DNA of 64,000 nucleotides, from positions 8,153,501-8,217,500 of the forward strand of contig WPIO01000001.1 in NCBI GenBank assembly GCA_009760855.2, read 5' to 3'. Of the stretch, positions 36,575-47,540 are shown piece after piece; within the stretch, counting starts at the first letter, position 1; the number at the start of each line of letters is the position of its first letter. The position numbers and the translations under genes were made by a program. The notes under the pieces were generated by a model that saw only the letters and a list, made by a program, of their open reading frames with translations, was not told the DNA's origin and did no database searches. This DNA comes from Cristatella mucedo. Lineage: Eukaryota; Bryozoa; Phylactolaemata; Cristatellidae.

Positions 36575-37975
36575 ATATTAAAATTGCACTTGATAAAGCA
36601 GCCTCAGAGAACGCAATCTCTTTCTAGGCATTTTACATTTACTGCAAAGGAAAACGCGATTGAATGGTGAGTAATATCATTCTTCATACAAACATGAATA
36701 AAATCGTTAGGGGTGACATGCATAGGGTCAGCATGCAAGTGTAGTTAGTGGCAGTATGCACAGTGTCAGCACCCACAAGCACACAAAGGACGAATCAAAG
36801 GGACCAACTAAATGCTGTCCTAAATAGGTGTTTTTAATTTCTTTTTTAAATGTGGTCAAGTCAGGGTATGTTCTGACTCATGTCGGGATTGAGTTCCAGG
36901 CTTTTGCAGCATGCGAACTAAATGCATGTTCTTCAAAGGATTTGAGGTGTGTACGAGGTATTGGTTAACAGTTGGATTCCGAAAAAGTGGGTGGTACGAT
37001 GCTTGGCCTGGTAGGGGAGAAGATCTGATATATAGGCTGGAGCCAAAAAATGAAGTGACCTCAAATTGAGCGACAAAACCTCGAACTCGATCCGTTGCTT
37101 GACTGGTAGCCAGTGCAGGTCGGCGAGAATTGGTGTGATGTGGCAACTGAGACCCTAACGAATGATAAGTTTAGCTACACAGTTTTGCACAAGCTGTAAT
37201 CTCCTGATAGCACATGCCGGTTGGCAAGAAAGCAGTGAGTTAAAGAAGTCAAGACGGGATGGCACAAATGCATGGACCAACTTAGATGTGGTATCCCTGT
37301 CTAAAAAGCTTGAATTTTAGAAATGTTATGTAGCTGAAAGTTGGCAGACTTGATTGTGGAGCTGCTGTGGTCGTCTAACCAGAGGTCACTTTGGAACATG
37401 AAACCTAGATTTTGAGCTGATTCAACTGGAGATATGCTGGCAGAGCCAATTTTGAGCTTCAGCCTTTCCAATTTCTGAATCACACTGGGTTCGCCCATCA
37501 CTAGTAAGTCAGTTTCATCATGGTTTAGTTTTAGAAAACATACTGCCATCCATGTGCGGATGTCATCAATACATGCAGCAAGTGAGTTGAGAGAATTTTA
37601 TGTACCTGAAGGCTGGAAGGTATCAAAGCAAAGGTACAACTGAGTGTCATCCACATAGAAGTGAAAGCCTAGATTTTTTCTGGCAATCACATCAGCAAGA
37701 AGGAGAGTATAAACCGTGAAAAGAACCTGACTTAGCATGGAGCCCTGAGATATCCCACATTTCAGAGGTACTTCGGATGTTCTTTGTCCATTCACGTCAG
37801 TACTGTGCAGTCTCCCACTGAGATTCGACCTGAACCCTTGCAGAGCAGTGCCGGTAATGCCTAGGCGAGATGAGAGGCGCTCTAGAAGAACTGTGTGATC
37901 GGAAGTATCAAAAGGTGCCTAAAAATCTAGCAAAACAAGCAGAGACACTAACTTTGTCTGCATTTATTCATCAGC
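36575..37975 (-). mobile_element. LINE-B, 5'-truncated
   Basis: - strand frames: 37598-37795 (CGISQGSMLSQVLFTVYTLLL and FHFYVDDTQLYLCF, motif C as YVDD), 37301-37549 (KLERLKLKIGSASISPVES) and 36856-37146. The right end breaks in the motif A region (37900-37975). Tail hairpin at 36595-36640. Several stops and frameshifts. Confidence 0.9.
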
Positions 37976-38760
37976 AAAGAAAGTGCGCAACTGTTTGACC
38001 TGAAGTGATATCAGGGTAGTAACTCAGCTAAGTGTTGCAAAGAAATTGATTCACTGTTTGTGATTGTATTTGGTCTTACAGGCATAATTTTACTTTTCCA
38101 GCCAGAAAAAGAAAGCTAGCTTTTTTAAGGTTCCGGATATATCAAAGACAAAAGTCAGCAAAACTGGCTAGATCTTGTTTGGACCAGACTTCTTAAAGTG
38201 GTGCTCAAGCTTGCGTTTTTCTTAGCTTGTATGAGCTCCATGACTAACACTTTAGACAATACCGTAGTCGTTCACATATTCATAAAGAGAGCGCCTAACT
38301 TATGCTACAGTCATCAACTTTTTTGTTTAAGTCTCAGGTAATTTATAGTTACAGCCATAAAGAAGTAGACTCAGATGGTGGTATAAGGTATGCAGCAACC
38401 AGAGAAGGACGTCATCGATTAATTGGTCAGAAGAATTGCATCGTTTCTCCACGACCAACTGATTATTTTTAGCAGGCCCGATTGGAGTCTAGTGAATGAA
38501 TATAAGCGAGTGAATTTCAGGAGGCTGTCTCAACGCCGATCAGAGGGGCTGTATTTATTTACTGATGGTGACATCACACCTAAAGGTAAGGAAATCAGCA
38601 GTATTTGTCAATTTAATCTAGTGATGATACGTGCAACGGAATTTTCAAAGCTATGCTTTCCCTAGGCTGATAGACAAAAAACCTGAAATCCTTCTATTAG
38701 ACCCACCAAGTCTACCATGAACTAAATGAATTTGATTAATTAGTAGATCATGCTGCTGTT
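37976..38760. other. Unannotated DNA
   Basis: Nothing recognised; the frame 38423-38665 has no domain and no convincing splice sites. Confidence 0.45.
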
Positions 38761-38764
38761 CACC

Positions 38765-39300
38765 TATCACCACATGCTCGGAATCCTGCTGTCGTCTTTG
38801 ACAACTGCCGACATTTTGAAAGTTTCCTCAAGATGACAACCTAAGCAGCTAAACATCGCACCAATCCCTATCTAAGACTATTAACTGTCTCCTGCCGTAG
38901 CATGAAAAAATTACCAGCTCCCTGATTTTGTCCAGGTTTGACTATTGGAATTCCGATTTAGTTGGGCTACCGAAACATAAGCCAGCAGGAGAGTATTGCT
39001 GGCGAAGAATGTGGCTTGAAGGCTAGTAAACCGATTCCCGAGGCTCATCAATGTGTCTCCTTGATGTGGAAGCTTCCAGACGGCATCCAGACGATCAGCA
39101 ATGACAGCTTTTTTTAAGCTGACCCACGAGGCAAACCACGGCCTAACTCCTTCGTACCAAGATAAACTGTAGAACCGGTTTCCACATCCCGGTACTAACA
39201 GGTCCTATAAAGACAATGTATTAGTGTCTTTCCCTCGGCTTGGAAGTTAGAATGTCGGCAACAGGAGCTGTTACTCTGACAGTCCCAGACTTATAACTCA
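38765..39300 (+). mobile_element. LINE-A relic
   Basis: Broken frames follow LINE-A: a GVVFDN-like segment, TTGACTATTGGAATTCC (LDYWNS), GGGCTACCGAAACATAAGCC, then CTGACCCACGAGGCAAACCACGGC (LTHEANHG) and TCCTTCGTACCAAGATAAACTG. Matches 14850-15260. Confidence 0.75.
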
Positions 39301-40384
39301 CGCTAATCACTCTTATGTTAAAACACCTACCTTCCAGATGTTAAGGTGTGCTCAACCTTACCAGCCACCGTGAACGTCTAGTTTGAGTCTATTCAGCACC
39401 ACATCTTTCGTGCTTTATTTAACCGCCGATACCTTTACATAATGGTAATCATTTCCTATTACTGCCGGCTACTTCAAGAAAAGTCATCCGGTTGAAAACC
39501 AAGTTACTGTGGCTTCGTGGGCCCTCTACTAGAGATCTTCAAAGTTATTTGATATATAATACCTCTGGTAGCATTGCTCAATTAACTCATTGGCTGGCAA
39601 CCTTACGTCCGATCTGTCTATACTGAAAACTCAGATTTGTGCTTCCATACCTATGTTTTACCACTTTCTTATTACCACCTCGAAGTCATGTTTGGTGGCT
39701 ATCAGATTAATCTATTCTTAAAGCACTTTAAGTGATTCCTAAAATGGCCATATTTCACTAGCATTTCGTCTACCAGTTTGCTCCTAATTGAGCTCTCACG
39801 GTGCACGTCTTGCTCTCCCTTTATTTCTGACCTACCTTGTATCGGCCACTCTTGATCGAGGTAAAATGCCTATTAGTGAAACATATTTCTGCATTGATGG
39901 AGGTACCTGAATTTCTTAAACACCAGTCTCTGAATCCTGTGAGCTGATACTTAACTGTAATCCAACTCCTGCCAAAAAGTTACAAAATCTTACATGACTA
40001 TCTTTCATAAGTCAAAATTCTATTACACTAAATTTATGATAGGAATTAATGCTGAAAATGTTACCATATACACCATTTAGACTCGTACATTGTGATCAGT
40101 CTTCAAGCCATATCCCAAGTGTTGTAACATGACTTATCGGCGTTAAGAAAGTACTGTTTGGAGACACCATCTATGTCGCTGCTTACGAAGCGAGTCTTTG
40201 CATGGGCTGGCAACTCATCTTAGATCTGTATCGTGGTCTTGAGATTTTGTGGATTTTTAAAGAGACTGCTTACCTTTTTTTATTAAGACTGGCGATCTTC
40301 AAAGGCAGAGATCCATTCATTGTTGTTAGAACTCAGTCCCTTGTTAAAATACCGTCAGCAGCTCCATGCAGTCTCAGCTAATGT
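39301..40384. other. Unannotated DNA
   Basis: The first 250 bases may continue the LINE-A relic. Nothing recognised afterwards. Confidence 0.4.
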
Positions 40385-40992
40385 TTGTGTTGGTGGGGGA
40401 ACATTCATACGAACTCAAAAGCCTTAGTAGCCTTTAGCCATTTTGGCCTCTCTAAATTTGTCCATGCATTTGTGACATCCGTCCTGACATATGTAATTCA
40501 CTGCTCGCTGGTCAGCCAGCATTTGCTATCAGGCACTCACAGCTGGTGCACAACTCTGCAGCTAAGCTTGTCTGTCGGGAGCTTCGCAGTTGCAGCATCT
40601 CACCACTTCTTACCGACCTGTACGGGCTTCCGATCAAGCAAGGCATCGACTTCAAATTTTCCTACTCAATTTTAGGTCCCTTCTTTCTCTGAGTAGACTT
40701 CCTATCAGATCTACTCTCCCACTTGACTACGTATTGTACCACCAGCTTTTCGGAATCTTAACTGTTTACAGACACCTCATATAAATCTCACATTAAGTGG
40801 AGACCTTGCCTTAGTTTCTATGTGCCCAAAGTCTGGAACTCACTCCCGAATTGCATCACGACATCTCCTGCCTTGAGCACTTTAAAAAAAAAACTAAAAA
40901 CGCACCTACTATTTCACAGCATTTAGAGGGTTCTTGTGATACACTCTTTATGTGCACAGAGTGCTGACAACGTGCATGGTAACCCTAACTAT
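40385..40992 (+). mobile_element. LINE-B fragment cut by an inverted-repeat element end
   Basis: Frames contain KFVHAFVTSVLTYVIHC, SAAKLVCRELRSC-type sequence and FRSLL as in LINE-B. The 3' UTR stops at ACCCTAACTATT, where the TGTAACTCC end of another element begins (40993). The expected terminal hairpin is missing on this side. Confidence 0.75.
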
Positions 40993-41050
40993 TGTAACTC
41001 CGAATTCGCGGCGGAGTAGGCGTAACTTGCTGCCAACCGGGGTAGCCGAT
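40993..41050 (+). mobile_element. Solo left end of the TGTAACKCC element
   Basis: The first 34 bases align without gaps to 41534-41567 (TGTAACTCCG and GGAGTAGGCG against TGTAACGCCG and GGGGTAGGCT). Contains a hairpin: ACTCCG (40997-41002) with CGGAGT (41012-41017). The rest of the element is missing. Confidence 0.55.
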
Positions 41051-41244
41051 GAAAAATGTTAAGAATTGCTAATTTATTTGAAGTGTGTACATTAAAATAT
41101 AAACTAATTATAAATGCTATCACAAATTTTGGTGGTTGTCAGATGACTGGAACATGGTCAATAAAAATGTTATCAAAAACCTGTATAAACTAGAAGTATC
41201 ATCGAGCTCAACTAAATAATTTTCTTTGAAAATAACTATAAAAA

Positions 41245-41375
41245 AATAATAATAATGCACTTGATAAAGCGCCCTCAGACAACTCAATCTCTTTGTAGGC
41301 GCTTTAAATTTGCTGTAAAGGGAAATGCAATTGAATGGTAAGTAAAATCATGCTTGAAAAACAAACAAAATGAAT
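41245..41375 (-). mobile_element. LINE-B tail, about 130 bp
   Basis: AATAATAATGCACTTGATAAAG and CGCCCTCAGA, then the hairpin and ATTGAATGGTAAGTAAAATC match the inverted LINE-B 3' UTR. A very short 5'-truncated insertion. Confidence 0.85.
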
Positions 41376-41533
41376 AACTGAGCCGAAACTGAGGTTTTCT
41401 AGTGAACTCAGCGAATATAAGTTACTCAGCCCTAAACGGACCCTCAGTAAATAACTTGATGAAAATGACAAAACGTAAAAATTTCCCGGAAATGACACGC
41501 CCCTTGAGATCAAACGTCCGACTGGTAGTATAA

Positions 41534-43050
41534 TGTAACGCCGAAGGCTCGGCGGGGTAGGCTTGACCAGCCGCTTACCTTGCGGCGTAGCCTATCGCCT
41601 AATGCCGTTCGGTGCGCGCCTACACGCAATAAGCTGGCCGCCACGAAACGAGCGTTTCTGGCGCTGACCTGCCTACCGTTACTAAAGGGGGTCGTGAGTC
41701 CGCGGCGTGAATTGGAAGCGAGACACACAGATTGGGGATTTTACTGAACTTTATTCGCAAGCGCACAAAGTCGTTGCGCGTCTAGTTCAGCTTTATCTCC
41801 ACACTCCTCGCACGTTCTCAACTGCACCAACGCTCTTGCGGAGGGAATACTCCTCCACACTAAGCACGACCCGGACCCTAAACCCTAACCGGTGAACTAG
41901 GAATCCGTTCCCACCTGTGCCGAGGGAATACCCCAAACACGCCAACTTATACACTCTTGTGGAGGGAATACTCCTCCGCACTGAAGCGCATACCGGAGTC
42001 TAAACCCTGACCGGTGAACTAGAACTCGGTTTCCAACAGTGTGGCAGGAATACTTCACACACGCCACCTCGAGCACTCTTGCGGAGGGAATACTTCTCCA
42101 CACTGGGGCTGCTTACGAGTATAATGGGAAACGACCCAAATAGATGGAGCCCGAACCAGAGTCTAAACCCTGACCGGGAACTAGAACTCGGTTTCCACCA
42201 GTGCGGCAGGAATACTCAACACACGCCAACTCAAGCACTCCTGTGGAGGAAATACTTCTCCACACTGAAGCGCGAACCGGAGCCCAAACCCTACCCGGAG
42301 AACTAGGGCTCCACAGACGCCAACTACGCCTAGCTCGCACCGGCAAAACTCTATGCCGAGACCACGTGCTAGCGCGAACACACAAAGCACGAAAGAACAC
42401 AAAATGCCAGCCCGGGCGCGATACGACCGTTTTCGGTGGAGTTCCACCGAATCCTCTTAGAGCTGTCTCGTCCTGTTCCGTCCATCGTCGGCGGACAGCC
42501 CGCCCTCCTCCCTCGCTTTCAGAGAAACGAGTGCCCGACGGCGCCGAGGCGCAGAGCCGGACCAAAGACAAAAGACACCAGGCAAAAGACCCAGAGCGAG
42601 CGTCGCTCGACTCTTAAATACTTGGCTGAGACACAATGGGGCAAGAGCCCAGTGGTATTGGGCCCGACACCATGGCCCATTACGGTGAGGAATTAATACC
42701 GGCACTAGGCCACTGGAATGTCCCCTCTGTCCAGCTTGAATGGCGAATGGGTTCCACACGATTCTTTCTGGACAGAGTGATAGCGAAGGTTGACAGGACA
42801 GTCAACATCAATCAGCCGCTCCCGCTGGTATCGGACCAATTCTAAAGGCCGACTCGCCACCGCTGGTCAGGGAGCTTCCTGGCTTGCTCTTAAGCGCTTC
42901 CTCTCTAACTGCACTGACGCTCCTCTCTGCTCACTGCAACCGCACTGACGCTCCTCTCTGGCTCACTGCTCCAGGACAAAGTGGCTCTAGCCCGGCGCCG
43001 AACAGCTCTTGTTCGCGCTAAAATTCAGCCAAGGCCAGCAGGGCGCTACA
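41534..43050. mobile_element. Unidentified GC-rich element with short terminal inverted repeats, copy 1
   Basis: Begins TGTAACGCC (41534-41542) and ends GGCGCTACA (43042-43050), inverse TGTAGCGCC: 8 of 9 bases pair. A hairpin lies next to the left end (CGCCGA 41539-41544 with TCGGCG 41549-41554). Inside, a unit starting CTCTTGCGGAGGGAATAC recurs at 41833, 41954, 42076 and, diverged, at 42238. The right half is CpG-rich. Open frames on both strands (for example 42113-42571 -) show no transposase, so it is probably non-autonomous. Its superfamily is unknown to me and no target duplication was found. Copy 2 lies at 44651-45843. Confidence 0.6.
41833..42300. repeat. 121-bp minisatellite inside element copy 1
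   Basis: Four starts of the unit, spaced 121, 122 and 162 bases, each carrying GAGGGAATAC or GAGGAAATAC, TCTCCACACT and CTAAACCCT. Copy 2 of the element has a single unit (from 44936). Confidence 0.8.
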
Positions 43051-43709
43051 ACAACAAGATCATGAAAGAGTAAACCCCTTATCGGCTGGGGCCTAATCTC
43101 CCCTCAGCTTCCCCGCCCCGCCCACAGCAACCAGCTGCAGACGGCATTCCAAGGCCCACTCCTTATTTATTTGGCAGAAACATGCTTAGATTGGTATGTT
43201 AGCATCAGATCAAAAACCGGAAGTTACTGTCGTTTGGCCAGTAGACGAACATTAGGGATAATATATTGAGAATTTACTGCTTAAGGGGCCGCCGTAACTA
43301 AGGAGTCCATTGTCACAGCACCGCATGAATTCTGGGACAGCTGATGCAGTTCCGGTAGCCCACATAACGCACGAGGCTTCGGCCGCGGGTGAGACTTTGT
43401 ACGGCGGTCGGTCAGCGTGGTGGAACTAGCGCGTCGTTTACTGGAAGCCAGTCGGAAAATGTTGATTCATTTCTATTCAAGGAAATTTAGGTGATTTCAA
43501 GTTCTCATTTATGTCGTTAATAGTTAGATATTTGTATTGGCGAATGCTGGTGAGCCGCCCTGCTGTAGCACGGATTGACAGCCTGTGGTATGAGACCCAT
43601 CGCGGATATGTTCTGCTTAGGCTGTATACGGATCTTGTTAGGTTGACCTATTCCTAAGATCCATGTTGATCTATTTATTGAATGATGTCTTGGTCCTCGT
43701 CTAAACGTG
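43051..43709. other. Unannotated DNA between elements
   Basis: Nothing recognised. Confidence 0.4.
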
Positions 43710-43905
43710 GTGCAGCATGAAAATGTGGTTAGTGGCAGCATGCTGTCACTTATGAATCTATATCTGTCCTAAATAGGTATGTTTTTTAAGTTTCTTTTAA
43801 ATGTGGTCAATGATGCAGGTCGGGAGGGAGTTCCAGGCGATACGAACTAAATGCACCTTAAGGTTTGTAAACTAGACTGTTTAAATACGATGCTTTGCCT
43901 GATGT
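43710..43905 (-). mobile_element. LINE-B fragment, decayed
   Basis: AAAATGTGGTTAGTGGCAGCATG, GTCCTAAATAGGT, TTCTTTTAAATGTGGTCA, GGAGTTCCAGGC and TACGATGCTTTGCCTG match the inverted LINE-B 3' part, with small deletions. Confidence 0.75.
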
Positions 43906-44144
43906 CCCACCAGTGATACTTGGTACCTCATCAATTGTGCAACTTGGTCGATACTGGGCCGATCTGTCTGAAATTTGGAATGTAGTTCGTGCTCACCTGT
44001 TTCCACGTTCCCCCATGTGCATCTAGGCATAAAGGGTGTGCATGCATATCATGTTCCTGTCACAAAATGTTCCCGGGCTATGGTTCCTGGGCTATGCCAG
44101 TCAACAGTTTTAGTTGTCGAATTTTTTATATTTTTGTGTGCGGT

Positions 44145-44340
44145 GGGGTTAATAATAATAATAATAATAATAGTGCACTTGATAAAGTTCCCTCAGAGAA
44201 CTCAATCTCTCTCTAGGTGCTATACATTTGCTGCAAAGGGAAATCATTTAATAATAATAATGCACTTTATAAAACTCCCTCAGAGAACTCAATCTCTCTC
44301 TAGGTGCTTTACATTTGCTGCAAAGGGAAATGCATTTGAA
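44145..44340 (-). mobile_element. Two LINE-B tails in tandem
   Basis: Two copies of about 100 bp, at 44145-44245 and 44250-44340. Each starts with (AAT)n and TGCACTT, then CCTCAGAGAACTCAATCTCTCTCTAGG and TTGCTGCAAAGGGAAAT. They are nearly identical to each other. Confidence 0.85.
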
Positions 44341-44650
44341 CGGTTAGTTAGCTTGGAGTCGACTGTCATGCATCTTTTGAGCGGTTTGCCCTATTTCTAC
44401 AATGACTGGTAGTAAATCTGGGCGATTTGGTGGTAAAGCCATATATGTCTGAGCTGCAGTGTTATACGTTACCTTGGACTTGTACAGGTCATCAGAAGGT
44501 CAAGACGGCAGCTATATCACATCAAACGATAGCTTATTTTACCAGTGTTCTCTGTGCCAATTTGTATGCCATTCATTTTATTGGTCTTTAGACGATATAA
44601 ATAAATGTTCTTTAGTGGACAACTCACACTATTTGTGGCCATTTTGTGGG

Positions 44651-45843
44651 GATAACTCCCACTACTGGCCGCCCTACCCCCTTACCTAGCTGAGTAGCCT
44701 ACGGTCGAATGCGATTCCGTATGTGCCTAAGCGCAAAAGCAGGCCGCCACGAAACGAGCGTTTCTGGTGCTGACCTACTTACCGTTACTAAAACGGGTCG
44801 TGAGTCTGCGGCGTGAATTTGAAAGAGACACAAATTGGGGATTTTACTAAGCTTTTTTCGCAAGCACACAATGTCGCTGGGCGTCTAGCTCAGTTTCATT
44901 ATCACAATCCTCACAAGCTCTTAACAGCACAAGCACTCTTGCTGAGGAAATACGTCCCAGCACTTGGGCTACTGATGTCTATAGTGAGGGAACGAACCAA
45001 ATAAGTCGAGGAGCCCGAGTAGGAGCCTAGACCCTAGACTGGAGAACAAGGGTTCAGCTTCCACCGGAAAGGTTGGAATACCTCACACGGTACACCAAGC
45101 GGTAGTGCGGAATGACCTGAATAGACGAAGGAGCCCGAACCAACGGAATATCTCACACACCACACCAACTACGTCTAGTTCGCACCGGCAACTCTTTATG
45201 CCGAGACCACGTGCGAGCGCCCACACAAAAAATAAACACAAAATGCTAGCTTGGGCGCGATACGACCGCATTTGGTGGCGTCCATTGAATCCTAGCAATG
45301 TCTCGTCCATCGCCGGCGAACAGCCCGCCCTCTTCCCTCGCTTTCAAAGAAACGAGTCTGACGGCGTGAAAGCGAAGCCGAAGAGAGAAAGAAAGAGAGC
45401 AAGAGCTTGAACAAAAGACCCGAAGCGAGCATTGCTCTACTCTTAAATACCTTGCTGAGACAATGGGCAAGAGTTTAGTGGTGACAGGCCGGGCACCACG
45501 GGCTGTTGCGGTAAAGAATTAATACCGTCGCTCGGCCACCGAATGGGCAACCCCGTCCAGCTTGGATGCCAAAGAGGCTTCGAGCGATTCTTTCTGGACA
45601 GAGTTATGGCCAAGTTTGACAGGCAAGGCATCATCAATCAGCCGCTCCTGCGGGTTGCAGACCGATTCTAAAGGTCACATTGCTACCGCTGGTCCTGGAG
45701 CTTAGTGGCTCGCTCTTAAGCTCTTGCTCTCTAGCCACACTGGTGCTCCTCACTGGCTTTCTACTCCAGGACAGAGGATTTTTTGCCAGCCGAAAATTGC
45801 TTGTTTACGCAAAAAATTAAGCCAAGGCCAGTGCGGCGCTCCA
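44651..45843. mobile_element. Unidentified inverted-repeat element, copy 2
   Basis: Left end GATAACTCC (44651), right end GGCGCTCCA (45835-45843), one or two changes from copy 1. Shared words include GGCCGCCACGAAACGAGCG, GATTTTACT, TATGCCGAGACCACGTG, CTCTTAAATAC and GCCAAGGCCAG. Shorter than copy 1, partly because it has one minisatellite unit. LINE-B 3' UTR follows directly on its right. Confidence 0.6.
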
Positions 45844-46015
45844 CTATATTTGCATGCTGACCCTGCCCACCATGTCTACCCTAACCAAGCTACTCTTGTC
45901 GTTTATTGAGTATGCTACCACTGACAATTCAATTATTCTTCCTTTGAAGCGAAAGCAACGTGCATGTATAGACACTGAGTTCTTTGAGGATGCTATATCT
46001 AATGTATTATTATTA
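45844..46015 (+). mobile_element. LINE-B 3' UTR next to the element
   Basis: TTTGCATGCTGACCCTG, CACCATGTCTACCCTAACCA, a decayed hairpin (ACTGAGTTCTTTGAGG) and ATTATTATTATC. The left part of this LINE-B was not found beyond element copy 2. Confidence 0.75.
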
Positions 46016-46029
46016 TCATCTATATGTTA

Positions 46030-46560
46030 GGGACATTAAACACCCGTAGTGTTAATAAAACCATTGTTATTGTCGCACTGGTTCCACCTAAGCTTAATTA
46101 TTGGAATTCCTTCTTTGGGCTTCCTAAAAAAAAGCCAGCAGGCCATTTGAGCTGGGAAACAGCTGCTGGAAGGCTTGTTATCAACTACCAGAGGTTCGGT
46201 CAATGTCTCCTCGATAAAACAGCTTGCACGGCTTTCGGATGATCAGTGACAACAGTGTTTCTTTTACCGATCCACGAAGCGTACCAAGGCTTGGATTCGA
46301 TATACCTAGCTGAACTGGTGCACTTGTTTTCGCCTCCTGGTGCCCTCTGGCCTTTCATGACTAGTGATGGGCAAACTAAGTGTGCTTCAGAAATTGAACA
46401 CGCCAACTCGAAATCGGCTCTACCAGCATATCTGCTGTTGAATCTGCACGAAATCTAGGTGTCATGTTCCGAAGAGATTGGGTTTCCCTTTGCAGTGAAT
46501 GTAAAGTGCTTACAAAGAGATTGAGTTCTTTGAGGGCTCTTTATCAAGTGTATTATTATT
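46030..46560 (+). mobile_element. LINE-A relic joined to LINE-B relic
   Basis: 46060-46350 follows LINE-A (ATTATTGGAATTCCTTC, GGGCTTCCTAAAAAAAAGCC, GAGGTTCGGTCAATGTCTCC). From about 46360 it follows LINE-B (GTGATGGGCAAACTAAGTGTG, CCAGCATATCTGCTGTTGAATC, GGTGTCATGTTCCGAAG), then jumps to the LINE-B 3' end (GTAAAGTGCTTACAAAGAGATTGAG) with an ATTATTATT tail. Both parts decayed. Confidence 0.7.
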
Positions 46561-46574
46561 TTTATTATTATTGA

Positions 46575-47173
46575 ATTGCATATTCTCCGGCATCCCTATA
46601 GTCAGCTGCAGCTAAAGCAAGTATTAAGTCGAAACCTGCGACATTACTTAAGACATTGTCCGAGGTTTCGGCATTTTAATAGGTTAATAAAGTCTGTTAA
46701 AAGGAGCTTGTCTCGTGAAGACTCGATTACAACGCCTCGAAGTTTTCTAACAGCCTTCACAATTGTTGCATCGGTCAATTAGATTTTAAACTTCTCTCTG
46801 GATAAACTAATTGGCCTAGAGCCGCTCAAATCAATCATGGTTCGGCCCAAACCTGAAAAGCTTATATCACTTTCCTAGGTCAGAGAAACTATTATTATAC
46901 TTCACATCTTAATTTGCATCCAAGGTCTTTAAAAAATGCTACTAAGCAGCTTGCTGAAGAACTTCGGAAAATGACTGTCGAAAACTTACTACCACGATTA
47001 AAGAGTCACAACTCACCTGAAACTACACTGCTAAGATGATTAACAAGATCCTAAATGCAGGAACAATAATATTGCTGGTAATTATCGTTGCTTCAGCTGA
47101 GTTCAAAATTTCTCATCTGGACATCCTACTAGAACAATTGAGTACAACTGCAAGCCTTAATAACAAGCACTGA

Positions 47174-47174
<1 letters not shown>
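46575..47174 (+). mobile_element. LINE-A reverse-transcriptase relic
   Basis: Collinear with 13880-14430 in DNA: AAAAGGAGCTTGTCTCGTGAAGAC, AAGCAGCTTGCTGAAGAACTT, AAGAGTCACAACTCACCTGAAAC, CTAGAACAATTGAGTACAAC. All frames broken. It ends at the AT repeat. Confidence 0.75.

Positions 47175-47242
<68 letters not shown>
47175..47242. repeat. (AT)n microsatellite
   Basis: 68 bases of pure TA. Confidence 0.98.
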
Positions 47243-47245
<3 letters not shown>

Positions 47246-47540
47246 CCGAATATTCAGCTTAATATTCAACTTTTAGCGGTTTCTTGCTTCTGCGTTTATT
47301 ACCTTATCGCTTATTAAAGTCTTTACTTTGCTTCCTTTCTCTAACTAGCCTGCTTATGGAACTCCTGCATGGTCTGCCTGCAATCTGACCATAATAATGA
47401 TACGGACTATGCACACGCAGAATCGAAGTAGGTTGCCAGGGCTGGCGTCTTACATTGAACCTTACAGCGAACTCTCAGCCTAATACTACTAGCTTTAAAA
47501 AATGAGTAGACTAGCCTAACTCTGATTAAATCCTACTGCA
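47243..47540. other. Unannotated DNA before tandem array
   Basis: Nothing recognised; not homologous by eye to the 340-bp unit. Confidence 0.5.

Noticed and set aside
41875..41890. ACCCTAAACCCTAACC, telomere-like
   Set aside because: Part of the 121-bp minisatellite unit, where CTAAACCCTGACC recurs; not a telomere repeat array.
42113..42617. Overlapping frames of 138-152 residues in the GC-rich element
   Set aside because: Open on both strands at once because of GC content and internal repeats; no domain and broken in the second element copy.
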